A stretch of 64,000 nucleotides of DNA, taken from the NCBI GenBank assembly GCA_963921195.1, contig OY992541.1, forward strand, positions 15,992,012 through 16,056,011, written 5' to 3'. The stretch is from Pegoplata infirma (Eukaryota > Arthropoda > Insecta > Diptera > Anthomyiidae). Each line of letters begins with the position of its first letter. The first letter of the stretch is position 1. Positions 1 through 10,558 of this stretch are shown here, piece by piece. The translations under genes and the position numbers were made by a program. The notes beneath the pieces were generated by a model. The model was given only the letters and a program-made list of their open reading frames with translations, was not told the origin of the DNA and did no database searches.

Positions 1-506
1 TATCATCCACGTATGTTTCTCTGCGCAAAATTAAAGCTGACTTTGGGAATTGCTTTTCGGAATCAGATGCCAATTGTAAAAGAGTTCTAATCGCGAGAAA
101 TGGTGCACAATTAATTCCAAATGTGACCGTTTTTAATTGGTAGTCTTTTACAGCCTCCCGGGCCGACTTTTGAAACAGAATACGTTGGAATGGGCGGTCA
201 ATAGGATCTATTAAAATTTGGCGGTACATTTTTTGTATGTCGCCGTTAAAAACAAATTGATAAAAACGCCAATTTAAAATAACAGTCGTCAGGTCAGACT
301 GGAGGGTTGGGCCTGTATACAAAACATCGTTTAGAGAATATCCAGATTTTGTTTTTCGGGATGCGTTAAAAACTACTCTAACTTTGGTGGACTTGCTTTC
401 GGGGCGCACAACAGCGTGATGCGGTAAATAAAATGAGCTACACCTGTCATTTGAAAAATATTCCACAGAAGTTGTTTCCTCCATATGATTTAAAACTAGA
501 TAATCA
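1..506 (-). pseudogene. BEL/Pao reverse transcriptase fragment
   Basis: The minus-strand translation of this stretch is open throughout and reads as the fingers/palm of a BEL/Pao reverse transcriptase. It contains a VVFNAS block, the first catalytic-aspartate block (NGDIQKMYRQI) and, at the very edge (about 1-12), the YVDD active-site motif. The enzyme copies retrotransposon RNA to DNA in the Gag particle. It is out of frame with the upstream protease, so the Pol polyprotein cannot be made from this copy. The thumb, RNase H and integrase would lie outside the window. Confidence 0.9.
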
Positions 507-1384
507 TTAATATTGAGAGCTTAATGAAGGATCCTTAGATAGAGATTTCTCCATGTTCACGTATTGACTTAGAGCTAGAAATCTAGAAGGACCTAGTGAT
601 AATGATTTTGGAAATTCTCTTTTAAAGGGTAACCTTACCATATATCGGCCATCTGTTAGACGTTTAGTTGTTTGTGTATAAAAGTTTTCGCAAAAATCAT
701 CTTCGGCTGAACTCGGAAGCTTGGAGTGAATTTCCTCCTGCTCCCAAAATTTTCTAAGTAACGTATTCAATTCAGAGTTCGACTGAGAAGACACCGAGCT
801 AGAAAACGAGTAAATCGGCGGACTTTTTATGGGTCCACTGAGCACCCATCCAAAGACCGTATTGTAGGCGGATGCTGACCCACAAATGTCTCTTTTGATG
901 CCGTCTAGGTTTATGTAACGTTCACTGTCATTTCCGAGTATAAGATCAATCTGAGCTGATGTATTAAAACTCGGATCAGCTAAGTCTAAATCTGCAAGAT
1001 CAGTTGGATTAGGAATTTCAAACGACATTGAAGGTATCCGATTTGTAACCTTTGGTAAAACAATCGCGGTAATTTTGAGTCGAAAATTGCATTTTTTCGA
1101 AAATAAAACTAAATTGCTCTCTTTCTCAGATGTTTGAATCTGACCGCCGATTCCGACAATCTCGTAAGCCGATTTTCTTGTCGGAATTTGTAAACGTTGT
1201 CGAATCTTTTCTGAGATAAACGTTCTTTCCAAACCGGGGTCAATAAGAGCTCGAATAGTAAAAAGTTCTCCCCTGGATTCGATTTGTACCAGTGCAGTTC
1301 TTAAAAGAACATTGGTACTATTAGTGGCATAATTTGCATTTATTTGATAAACTTTAGAAGTGGTGGGTTTTATTTCCAACTTAG
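507..1384 (-). pseudogene. BEL/Pao aspartic protease (retropepsin-like)
   Basis: The frame contains the retropepsin-like segment RALIDPGLERTFISEKI followed by a hydrophobic V-G-I-G-G block. It continues into the typical downstream part, with an IDLILGND segment and FGWVLSGP. The family cuts Gag-Pol in the particle. The active-site triplet is D-P-G where most families have D-S/T-G, a variation also met in BEL/Pao lineages. The N-terminus joins directly to the end of the gag core, so the zinc knuckles that normally lie between have been lost. A frameshift separates the C-terminus from RT. Confidence 0.85.
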
Positions 1385-1840
1385 TTCCTCCCATTTCTCA
1401 AGAGTGGTTTCTGGTAGTTTTGAGGAAACTAAGTAAATGAGAATTGGATCCCATCCCTGAACTGAGACACCTAACATTTCTAGCGTAGACAAGCAATCAC
1501 TAACGGAGTTGTGAATTTTTTGAAGAGATTCAGTATTTTCGAAAGTTGCAGCTGGAATCTTAAAGAGAATTCTGATTTGTGAATCCACTAAAGCTCGAGT
1601 ATTTTCATATCGAGACTTCAGAGCTTGCCATGCAAGATCAAAATTTTCATCGGTTAAGGGAAATCTTTTAACAATAGAACCTGCGTATCCGGAAGTTTTA
1701 TTCCGTAAGTGATACAATTTCTGGGCATTTGTAAGTTTTGTGTGGTTTTTATATACGGCCGTAAACATATCCCTAAATGATGGCCACTCTTGGTAACCTC
1801 CTGAAAAAATCTCGGTATCACACGGAGGGACCTTTATACA
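1385..1840 (-). pseudogene. BEL/Pao gag core (DUF1759-like), second half
   Basis: The translation contains the characteristic W-P-S-F-R-D-M-F block, then a helical capsid-like region (KLYHLRNKTSGYAGSIV, FDLAWQALKSRYEN) ending at a KWEEL motif. This matches the DUF1759 core of BEL/Pao Gag, which builds the retrotransposon particle. The same blocks occur in the longer gag at 55014-56579. The reading frame is continuous with the gag N-terminus across the MITE once the MITE and one TA are discounted. The zinc knuckles are absent. Confidence 0.85.
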
Positions 1841-1842
1841 TA

Positions 1843-2112
1843 TCGCTCCTTTACTTGTATAGTGTCATAACTCAAAAAATGCGTTTTTTGAGTTAATGAT
1901 GCAGAATTTTTCGTTATATCATGCTTTATATTGTGTCAAAAATTCCTATTAATATCTTTTGAACTCATCGTTTGAGAAGAGTACACGCCATTATTACATT
2001 TTCTATGTACCGGCCTTTTTCAATTAAAAACCAGTTTCAATAGTAAACTTTAAACGTGTTTTCTCCAAAATGAAATATTTTGAGTTATGACACTATACAA
2101 GTAAAGGAGCGA
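1843..2112. mobile_element. 270-bp MITE in gag, TA target duplication
   Basis: Near-perfect 35-bp terminal inverted repeats occupy 1843-1877 and 2078-2112 and start TCGCTCCTTTACTTGTATAG. TA dinucleotides at 1841-1842 and 2113-2114 flank the element. Taking out the element and one TA leaves gag codons in frame, which confirms the boundaries. TA duplication and size fit a Tc1/mariner-type non-autonomous element; no coding capacity is seen. Confidence 0.9.
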
Positions 2113-2114
2113 TA

Positions 2115-2472
2115 TGTTCGCTGATTCATTAGAGGGATTTTGATTCTGATTCTCTGGGTTCAGACTTTCGCGAGTACCAACACTCTGCTTTTGTACTTGA
2201 ATTAAATCAAGAATTGATGAAACAGTTAAATAATAATTTTCAACGCATGAATCATATTTTTCTTGTGCTTTCAATTTTGTTTCCTCACTTTCTGCAGATA
2301 ACATAAGCTCTTCGTAAGCTTTTTCTGCCTTGTTCCATCGAGAGTCAATATCTCTTAATCTGACTTCAAACACTCCACTGGATTGATCTTTGACCTCTGG
2401 GGTGTTTGATTTTTTGCAAAATGAAATCAGATGGTCAGCATCAAACGTGAAACGTTGTTCAAGATTTGTCAT
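2115..2472 (-). pseudogene. BEL/Pao gag N-terminal part
   Basis: The frame starts with ATG at 2472 and encodes a charged, helical segment (one stretch is AYEELMLSAESEETKLKAQE) that resembles the N-terminal region of BEL/Pao Gag. It is cut by the MITE after NESAN; the last codons of the open frame (LLYLYSVITQ onwards) are MITE sequence. It belongs with the gag core at 1385-1840. Confidence 0.75.
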
Positions 2473-3221
2473 TTTGAAACTTTATTTAATGCTATGTTTT
2501 AAGAAAACTGAAAGTTATTGTATATACTAACAGCAACTATTTAGAAAAAGTAGGAATTCGGATTTGGATTTTTCTCAGATTGTTCCAATACAATTATTGT
2601 ATTAGCTATGTTATGATAAATGTGAAACATGAATTTAGCAAAAATAAATGTTTTTTGCAAATTCTTTGAAATTTGAACTTGCTGCACGTTGTTCTGTTGG
2701 TAAACAAGGGATTAATTCTTTGTAATTTGAATGTTATTTTATTGGATACGTTTTTTTTTTAAGCTTACAGCTATTATGCCTCATAAATCAGAAGAACATA
2801 AATAAATAAATGGTAATCTAAAAGAAGTGAAGCCACACTGTATGATACAATTTAGCTAGTAAAAGTACCACACTAAGTAGTGCAAAAATTTTTCGATTAT
2901 GTTTGTGAATATTCATAAAATTCAGAATAAATTTTTTTTTAAAAAATTATGTCGTTTTGTTTGATTTAAATTTTTAAAGATTCAATTTTAAAATTGATTT
3001 TTAATTTAAACTTTCTGTAAGTTGTTTGGGTGATGGCAAGTAACCAAATTTTTTATTTGATCCCGTGACCAATATTTGCAAATTAAGGTAAGTGTTTGAG
3101 TTGTTGTGAAATCAGATAAATTTTAGATAAATGTTTTTATTTTTTTTTTTTAAATACTATTTATTTTTTATTTCTTCTTTCACTTTTTGAACAATTTTCA
3201 CTGTGTAATCTTTTACATTAG
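2473..3221. other. AT-rich stretch with no gene recognised
   Basis: This is where the minus-strand BEL/Pao leader and LTR should lie, but I could not identify LTR termini or a primer-binding site. Poly-T tracts near 2750, 2930 and 3140 are the only low-complexity features. A consensus-like 5' splice site (AAG|GTAAGT) occurs near 3089; see the candidate exon at 3222. Confidence 0.5.
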
Positions 3222-3408
3222 TTGGAAATTATTGGTTTGATTCCCATTTTGGTTATATTTGGATATTTAATTGTAAATGTTTTTAGTTTTGAAGTTCAAA
3301 TAAAATATTTAAAAGTAGAAGAAACATTGCGTTACAAAAGCGTTGATAATTATCAATTAAAAGTGGGGAAAAAATTGGGGTTGGGAACCACTGATTATTT
3401 TCAAATTT
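3222..3408 (+). CDS. candidate internal coding exon, unrecognised
   Basis: A pyrimidine-rich tract ends in TTACATTAG at 3213-3221, a good 3' splice site, and the following frame is open until a strong 5' splice site, T|GTAAGT, at 3409. The 187-nt exon would encode a hydrophobic segment (IIGLIPILVIFGYLIVNVF, like a signal anchor) and a polar part (VEETLRYKSVDNYQLKV). There is no ATG at its start. A possible donor upstream at about 3089 would give a 132-nt intron, but the DNA before it has stops in the matching frame. I do not recognise the family. It could be an exon of a host gene extending beyond the TEs, or chance. Confidence 0.25.
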
Positions 3409-3637
3409 GTAAGTATTTTTTACTCTTAATATGAAATGATATTAAGAGTCGATCTTTTATTTTTCTGACTAGTTTAAAAATTTTGTTTTCCTTTTAAGTA
3501 TATTTACTCTTAAATAAAGCGTTTTAATATGAAATAAAATTAAGAGTTAATCTTTAAATTTTCTCTTCTGTTGAATTTTTGAATTAAAGAATGAGAGCAT
3601 TTATACTTTCTCTTATATTGTACGAAAATCTTTTCTT

Positions 3638-4387
3638 AGAGAATAATCACAATTGGAGCGGGAAGCGGAAAAACGCTGCAAAAATTGAGCGATTAATTTA
3701 AATTAAGCGACAAGCGGTTTCCGGTTTTCTTTGCATTATTTTTGACATTCATACCTCGAAATGTATAATTGTTGTGATAATTATTTTAATTTTATTTAGA
3801 AATTTTACTTTTGGCAATAACATTTTTTTTATATTTAAACAATAAAAATTGTTCAATATTATAAGAACTCATTCAATTAAGACCAAGAGACAAAATATTA
3901 TAAAACAGTTGCAAAACAAGAAAATAACAGCAACTTTTGCACAATTTATTTATTCGAAACAATAAAAAATAAAATACACATTTTGTGAAACAAATTTTAC
4001 ATATTGCATCCTAAAAACTTGAAAAATTGCATAAAAAATCATATATTTTTTAACAATATCTATTAATTTTTTAGCAAACTCCATTGTTTGAATAATTTTC
4101 CATATTTTTTTCTCTGTTTTGCTTTGTTGTTTATTTCCATCTGCCAAAAAACTCGTACTTTACTTGTATTCTACAACACTGTACAGAAAAACAATACTTT
4201 TTTTTGGTTAAAGTCTGGCAACGCCAAAAAGTAAAATGAGAGGAAAAATGAGAGAGAGAGAAAAAACGCCATGAAAATAGAATAGAATCTATTTCGGCGG
4301 AAAAACGCCGCGGAATTTTGATTGCATACAAAATATATGGGGAGAGTTGCGGAAAACCGCTTCCCGCTCCAATTGTGATTAATCTCT
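3638..4387. mobile_element. 750-bp inverted-repeat element (TIR with CACAATTGGAGCGGGAAGCGG core)
   Basis: The sequence AATCACAATTGGAGCGGGAA at about 3644-3663 recurs inverted at about 4362-4381, with imperfect matching continuing outwards (AGAGA-TAAT) and inwards (GCGG). The interior is AT-rich with GCGG/CCGC motifs near both ends and no convincing coding sequence; the open frames inside look like chance. Terminal CAC...GTG with no clear target duplication leaves the superfamily open. Confidence 0.65.
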
Positions 4388-4599
4388 TACTGTCAAATTT
4401 ATATGATACACGTTTTTTATTTGTGTTTTTGTTTTTTTTGTCTGAAGCACGATTGTTCATTAGTTTGGTAAGTTTTACCAAATTCTTTAAACTATTGTTT
4501 GATGTGACACGAAATTGCGAGTTTGAAAAATATGTTGTATATCAAAGTTTGGTTCGAACTAGTTTTAAGTATGATTGTAAATACGACCAGTTGTAATAA

Positions 4600-5258
4600 T
4601 TGCAGCGGGGTTAAGGCTCTGGCACTTGAGCGCTACTGTAGCGGTGCTGTAGCGTGACGGGCTCTTGTATCGTTTTTAAGTTCGGCCGCTATACCACCGT
4701 CACGTATTCGTTTAAGTACCTATTTCCATTTATTTTAATACAAGCTAACGTATCAGCTGACACGTCTCCGAACCGTATTCGCTCAAGTAATTACGCCTTT
4801 AGGTTGAAGTGTGGATTACAATTTCTAATAAAGCAACTAAATTTTAAAAAGTACCAAAAGTTCAGTTTTTTACCTTTTTTGTCCCCTTAGAATCAACATT
4901 GGCAAAAATCCGGCCTTACTGGATCTTTATTCCGGGAGATGAACATACAGTCAAGTCTCTATGACCATTATTTTAGGAGATATAAAAAGTACCAAAAGTA
5001 CAGTTTTTTACCCTTTTTACCCCCTTAGAATCAACATTGGCAAAAATCCAGCCTTAGTGGATCTATATTCCGGGAGAGGACCTACAGTCCAAATTTCAAG
5101 TCTCTAGCTTCAGCGGTTTGGGCTGGGCGATGATGAATGAGTATGTCAGTCAGTCAGTCACATTAGGTTGTAAGTGGCTGCTGACTTTTTACGTCAACAC
5201 ACGTAGACTCTGAGGTCCATTGTGATTGTCAGTCACATTACTCTTTTATATATATAGA
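4600..5258 (-). mobile_element. Helitron-like non-autonomous element
   Basis: On the minus strand it begins TCTATATATATAAAAGAG at 5258 and continues with GACT repeats and CGCCCAGCCCAAACCGCT, a combination I know from the 5' end of arthropod Helitrons. The interior has two imperfect copies of about 135 bp (about 4847-4980 and 4985-5095, each with CCCTTAGAATCAACATTGGC). The far end is not clear. A GC-richer patch at 4606-4680 may mark it. The microsatellite (AGTC)n at 5145-5160 was hit by a LINE scrap. Confidence 0.5.
5166..5227 (-). mobile_element. 62-bp 5'-truncated LINE 3' end with 13-bp TSD
   Basis: This segment is the reverse complement of the last 62 bp of the LINE at 28711-28772 with only a few differences. 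It is flanked by identical 13-bp copies of GTCAGTCACATTA at 5153-5165 and 5228-5240. That is a textbook target-primed reverse transcription product. It defines the LINE's 3' terminus exactly and shows the family has mobilised a second copy. Confidence 0.9.
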
Positions 5259-5292
5259 TGATAAAATTCTATTACTTAAGCGTAATAAACAG

Positions 5293-7528
5293 TTAGGCTG
5301 GGTCGTATTCCAACAAAGTGCTCAGATCAACTATTAATAGTGAAAAAAAGTTGGTACAAGTAAATACAAGCAATTTAAAACCAAAATGAACAAAATCGGT
5401 CCATGGCTTCCGTTCTCGCATCGCGGGTCAAAATTGCGGTTTTTGAAAAAATGGACATAATTTAAAAAAAAAATTAAATATTTAAAAAAAAATTATTAAA
5501 AAAAAAAAAATTTTTTTTTTTGTATCGCATTAATTCAAAGATATTTAGAAAAATTTAGTTTGTTTTTTCGGATATCGATAACCCACCCAAACGTGAGGCC
5601 AAAAAAAACTCACATTTTTAACATGGACCTCAAAACTACTTTTTCACTATTTTAAAAATTTAGTGAAACAAAATGTTTAAATATATTAGTTTATCCACTT
5701 GATATCATTGAATACATCTCAGGGATTGTAGAAAAAAAATCTTAGTTAAATTCCTTCGTCCAGTTGGTGTGTGGAGCGATTTGAATTTAGCGGATTTCCA
5801 GAACATGTGTTTTTATCGACATTTTTGACTAATTTGTAGTTGTTAGCAACATTTTACTTAAATTAACCAATTTTTTTTGTTCAAATGGTTGTTTTGGACC
5901 ATAGTAACTCTGCTTTGAAATAATAGGCTTTTTGGACAACGTTAACCCTTGCCGGCACGGGGTTAAAAAATTCCTCCAATGAAATTTTTGAAAATTCCTC
6001 ACTCTAAAATCGTGTATGTGTTTAAATAATGAACAATTACAAATTTATACAAAGTTTTCTTGAATGACATGTTTAACCTTTGTTGAACGAACGCCCAACA
6101 AATTTCAAACAGCTGATTTTTTACTCATAGTCAAATGGACTTTTTTGACATATTAAATAATATGTTTTTTCTTTTAGCTTTACACAGTAAAAACGACGAA
6201 GACGTAATGAAATTTCGGATGCCAGTTTTTTTTTATTTTATTTAGTTTTAAGCATTTTCCGCTTAAGTGCGCTTACTTTAAAACGTTTATAGGGCGTTCA
6301 CACTTGCTGTTTTGAAGTGTTCAAGAGTGAGATGTTTAAAAAAGTCTTTGTTCTGTGTCCATTACGTTTTTATTCTGCTACTGGTGTTTTGTTAAACAAC
6401 TTGTTTAAGGTCGCTAGTGTGAACGCCATATTAGAGTGAAAAACTTATTAAGTATGTTAAAAAGTCCATTTTGACTATGATTATAAAATGAAAGATATGT
6501 ACATCTGCGAGTGAATCGTTTGAGCGGGGAATGCATTTAAACGATCGCATTTAAATTAACGTTTTAAAGTAAGCACACTTAAGCGGAAAGTGTTTAAAAC
6601 TAAATAAAATAAAAAAATGGCATCTGAAATTTCATTACGTCTTCGTCGTTTTTACTGTGTAAAGCTAAAAGTAAAAAAATATTATTTAATATGTCAAAAA
6701 AGTCCATTTTGACTATGAGCAAAAAAACAGCTGTTTTTTGGGCGTTCGTTCAACAAGGGTTAAAGATGTCCTTCAAGAAAACTTTGTATAAATTTGTAAT
6801 TGTTCATTATTTAAACACATACACGATTTTAGAGTGAGGAATTTTCAAAAATTTCATTGGAGGAATTTTTTAACCCCGTGCTGGCAAGGGTTAACGTTTT
6901 CCAAAAAGCCTATTATTTCAAAGCAGAGTTACTATGGTCTAAAACAACCATTTAAACAAAAAAAGTTGGTTAATTTAAGTAAAATGTTGCTAACAACTAC
7001 AAATTAGTCAAAAATGTCGATAAAAACACATGTTCTGGAAATCCGCTAAATTCAAATCGCTCCACACACCAACTGGACGAAGGAATTTAACTAAGATTTT
7101 TTTTCTACAATCCCTGAGATGTACTCAATGATATCAAGTGGATAAACTAATATATTTAAAAATTTTGTTTCACTAAATTTTTAAAATAGTGAAAAAGTAG
7201 TTTTGAGCTCCATGTCAAAAATGTGAGTTTTTTTTGGCCTCACGTTTGGGTGGGTTATCGATATCCGAAAAAAACAAACTAAATTTTTCTAAATATCTTT
7301 GAATTAATGCGATACAAAAAAAAAAAAATTTTTTTAAATATATAATTTTTTTTTTTTAAATTATGTCCATTTTTTCAAAAACCGCAATTTTGACCCGCGA
7401 TGCGAGAACGGAAGCCATGGACCGATTTTGTTCATTTTGGTTTTAAATTGCTTGTATTTACTTGTACCAACTTTTTTTCACTATTAATAGTTGATCTGAG
7501 CACTTTGTTGGAATACGACCCAGCCTAA
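5293..7528. mobile_element. 2.2-kb foldback element
   Basis: The two halves are long inverted repeats of each other, over roughly 1 kb each, with small indels. The ends are TTAGGCTGGGTCG and its complement. TAAACAG is repeated directly at 5286-5292 and 7529-7535 (7 bp, 8 or more if the terminal base is shared). No transposase is visible. The centre holds a small nested MITE (6290-6430). As RNA the arms would form a hairpin of about 1 kb. Confidence 0.9.
6290..6430. mobile_element. 141-bp MITE, TTA duplication (PIF/Harbinger-like)
   Basis: It sits at the centre of the foldback. Termini are TAGGGCGTTCACACT and the complement of AGTGTGAACGCC-ATA, flanked by TTA on both sides. A 143-bp relative with the same TTCACAC ends and TTA flanks lies at 46984-47126. 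TTA/TAA duplications are typical of PIF/Harbinger elements; the assignment is tentative. Confidence 0.55.
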
Positions 7529-7535
7529 TAAACAG

Positions 7536-8311
7536 TGTTGCCAGTTTAGGGGTTTTGTCCCCAAATAGGGGATTTTTTTTTTAAATTGGGAATGAAAAAT
7601 TTGATTTGGGGATACGGGGATTTCCTGGGGATGACACTGATTTTTTTGGGGATTTTTAGGGGATGAAATATTTTAGATAAACAAGTGTTTTTTAAATACA
7701 TCAATCATAAAATAATGCTAAAATCGGTAAAATGAACTTAAGTTTATAAAATAAATAATTACGGAAAATTTACTTGGCCAAAAAAATAAATACATGAACT
7801 CTACATTATTTTCGATCAATCGTGTTCCAAAAAACCGCAAACGTAGGAATTGTGTAAGATGTATAAAGAAAAAACAAACATTTTTGATGGTGTCTGTTAA
7901 AACCGTACACTAAGAAAAAAAAATATTAAAATCAAACAGAAACAACTTTATATTAAATATAAAACAGTGACGAAATAGAACAAAGTTTGTTTTTATTTAA
8001 TTTAAATATGTTTCTAGTTGTTTTTAACATGACAAGATTGGTAGGCAACATTTTAAAATTAAGATGTAACAATATTGTTTTAAAATTGGCCATGCTAAAT
8101 TTAAATATGCAACAAATTTTAATTGAAAGTTGACCAATATTAATGTTAATATGCGACATTTTTTTCTTTTGCAGCTTTTTACTTACCTAAAAACCATGAA
8201 ACTTAAAATAAATCAATACACATTTTTGTTTTAGTTTTTTTTTTTAAATTATTTTTACAATATTTTTTAATAACACAGCAAAAAAATTAACACTACTCTA
8301 ATTGTACATCT
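7536..8311. other. AT-rich stretch, possible hAT end
   Basis: The start reads CAGTGTTGCCAG (from about 7533), a common hAT-type terminus, followed by runs of G-rich short repeats (GGGGATTTTT, 7547-7670). I found no matching right end, so the element is not delimited. Nothing coding was recognised in the rest. Confidence 0.35.
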
Positions 8312-8419
8312 AAGGTAGAATTACATCCAAGGCTTTGGCTTCAAATATTGCTTGTTGGCTTTATTTTTTGCTATACATAAAAAAATCAAAGCCAAAGCCT
8401 TGGATTTACTTCTACCCTA
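8312..8419. mobile_element. 108-bp hairpin MITE
   Basis: About 30 bp at the left end (core ATCCAAGGCTTTGGCTT) recurs inverted at the right end (core AAGCCAAAGCCTTGGAT), separated by roughly 45 bp. The transcript would fold into a short-RNA-like hairpin. There is no clear target duplication. Confidence 0.55.
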
Positions 8420-8489
8420 ATTGTAGCACTACATCTTATTACAACAAATGTAATTAAATACCAAAAATAACAAGTAGAAAAATTTAATT

Positions 8490-8800
8490 CGACTTGGTCG
8501 AATCTATGAATACCCTCCACAATGTTATCTGATAGTAATTTTCTAAAAAAAATATAAAAAAATTGCATTACAAATTTTTTATTAGAAATATGTATATTAT
8601 TTTGAGTCAAACTTTCTTTTAATCAATCAAATTTTTTTGAGTGTACAATTTTTTTGACTGTCAACATTTTTTTGAGTCTGCCATTTCATTCAAAAAAATA
8701 ATAATGTGTAAATTTTTTTTTTGAGTGTAACATTTTTTTTTGAGTGTAAATTTTTTTTGAGTGTAAATTTTTTTTAGTGTACAAATTCTTTAAGTAACAA
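8490..8800. repeat. mini-me fragment and TTTTTTTGAGTGTAA tandem repeats
   Basis: GAATACCCTCCAC near 8509 matches the terminal motif of the mini-me copies at 15.0-15.6 and 40.7 kb. From about 8630 to 8790 a degenerate unit of 16-20 bp, a T-run followed by GAGTGTAA or GAGTGTAC, recurs at least six times. GAGTGTA is also the terminal motif of the neighbouring MITE at 9156-10121. Confidence 0.5.
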
Positions 8801-8865
8801 ATTACTTTGTAAAATATTTTTGTTGTTTTATACCTACCCAAGCAGAAATTGACGACGGTTATAAA

Positions 8866-9050
8866 AAAAAAGCGTTCTGAAAGCACTGTAACAAAAAAAG
8901 AACGTTCTCAAAACGTTATTTTCGAACGCTTTGCGAGCGTTCTCGAAAAGCGTTCTGAAAGCACTGTAACAAAAAAAAAGCATTCTCAAAACGCTTTATT
9001 CGAACGCCTTGAGAGCGTTTTCGAAAAGCGTTTTGAAAGCACTTTATTAA
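8866..9050 (+). repeat. tandem repeat, about 80 bp x 2.3
   Basis: Units start AAAGCGTTCTGAAAGCACTG and contain inverted CGTTCTC/GAACGC motifs, copies beginning near 8868, 8947 and 9026. The frame across the array happens to be open for 91 codons, but it only translates the repeat. Confidence 0.7.
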
Positions 9051-9155
9051 CAAAATACATGTTCGTTTCAAAATTAAATGGTTTTAAAGCAGTTTTTGCA
9101 AACGTTTTTAATTTTTTTTCGTAGTACATACAAGTATAGTATTTTTTAGATTATA

Positions 9156-10121
9156 CACTCAAAAAATTTCATGCATAAAAATACGAAGTATTATTTCGTA
9201 AAATTTTTTTCGTACATATTACGAAATTTTTGTACATATTACGAAATTTTTGTAATTTTACGAAAACTTGGAATTTCGTAAAAATACAAATTTCGTTTAT
9301 TTTACGAAGTACATTTCGTAGCCAAAAAAATACGAAATACTTCGTATCTTAACGAAATATTTCGTAATTTAACAAAATATTTTTCGGAAAAAAAAAATCA
9401 CAAAATCAAGGGGTTTGATTTATTTATCTGAATTACTAGATTTAACAGATTTAACAATTAAAAAAATGGAATAAAAAAAATTTGTTCCTTCTCTTTTTAA
9501 TTTTTGTTTACGATTTCTAATTTAAAATTATTTTAAGTATAACACAAAGTCAAATCACCCAAGATATATTTTTCAATGCAGTCTGTTAGGTGTTGCGACA
9601 TTAGTGAAAAGTTATACAGGCATGTCACCGAGTCAATTCCGTTTAGAAATGGAATTGGAAATGGAAAAATATGTCGTAACTTTACGAAATATTTTCGTTA
9701 AACTAAACATAACTCGTATTCACAAAAAAAAAACTTCGTAATATGTACAAAAATATTTTGTATTTTTACGAAATATTTCGTAATTATATAAAATATTTCG
9801 TAGTTATACAAAATATTTCGTAACTTTACGAAATATTTTCGTAAAAATAAACATAATTCGTATTTACAAAAAAAAAACTTCGTAATATGTACGAAAATAT
9901 TTAGTATTTTTACGAACTACGAAATAGTTATACTAAATATTTCGTAAATTTACGAAATATTTTCGTATTTATTTCGTAAATATCACAAAAAAAAAACTTC
10001 GTAATATTTACGAAATGCCATAGGTAAATATTACGAAATATTTCGTTTCGGCAAAACCACGAAATATTTCGTACAATGTACGAAGTATTTCGTTCATTTT
10101 ACCTATGAAATTTTTTGAGTG
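9156..10121. mobile_element. MITE with CACTCAAAAAATTTCAT ends and TACGAAATATTTCGTA interior
   Basis: Exact 17-bp inverted ends CACTCAAAAAATTTCAT are flanked by TA. Almost all of the interior is variants of the palindrome TACGAAATATTTCGTA with poly-A spacers, around a unique core at about 9400-9670. Other elements here with CACTCAA ends (38190-38951, 49508-50270) belong to the same structural type. No coding region. Confidence 0.7.
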
Positions 10122-10264
10122 TACTCAATTTTAAACAAATTGTTATAAAAACATTTTGTTAAATCAAATTAAATAATTTTTCCCTACCACCACATTGAAA
10201 ACGCAAAATTTTGAAAACATGAAACATTTTTTAATTTGTAAATCTATTTTAAGTTTTATTATTA

Positions 10265-10558
10265 TCATTTATGCAAAAGAGTTATAGCAATAGTTTCGTT
10301 ATAAAATTTACAAATAATGCATTTAACTTCTACAATATGCACACTGACTTCAATAACACCTTCACGTAAATTTTTAACGTTATAAAATCCTATTTCTTTT
10401 GATGGAATTGGATAGACAAAATAATCGTTTATTTCATTAAAGATGTTGCCTTTTAAATATATATTATCACATGTTTGTTTAGATCGATTTGTACTTTTTT
10501 CTACTTTGTTTACAGACCATCTGGTTTTGCAATTTGAAAGCGAAACAGAACAAACCAT
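10265..10558 (-). CDS. unrecognised 97-aa open frame
   Basis: An ATG-initiated frame on the minus strand encodes 97 aa with several Cys residues (KCIICKFYNETIA near the C-terminus) and a mixed composition unlike the flanking low-complexity DNA. It lies between two MITEs inside the composite foldback. I do not recognise it. It may be a leftover of an autonomous ancestor or chance. Confidence 0.2.
   Translation of the reverse strand: MVCSVSLSNCKTRWSVNKVEKSTNRSKQTCDNIYLKGNIFNEINDYFVYPIPSKEIGFYNVKNLREGVIEVSVHIVEVKCIICKFYNETIAITLLHK

Larger units (their letters stand above)
1..2472 (-). mobile_element. BEL/Pao LTR retrotransposon, partial and decayed
   Basis: Minus-strand order is gag (from 2472), aspartic protease, then reverse transcriptase running off the left edge, the canonical BEL/Pao order. 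The copy is dead. A MITE interrupts gag at 1843-2112. The zinc-knuckle region between the gag core and the protease is deleted near 1384. The frame shifts between protease and RT near 507-530. No LTR could be recognised upstream of gag (2473-3221). Confidence 0.9.

Noticed and set aside
3950..4481. Two minus-strand frames of 65 and 116 codons
   Set aside because: They lie inside the 750-bp inverted-repeat element, run into its TIR, and have AT-driven composition.
8849..9124. 91-codon frame with Lys/Ser-rich repeats
   Set aside because: It follows the 80-bp tandem repeat exactly and includes poly-A runs; there is no sign of a gene.
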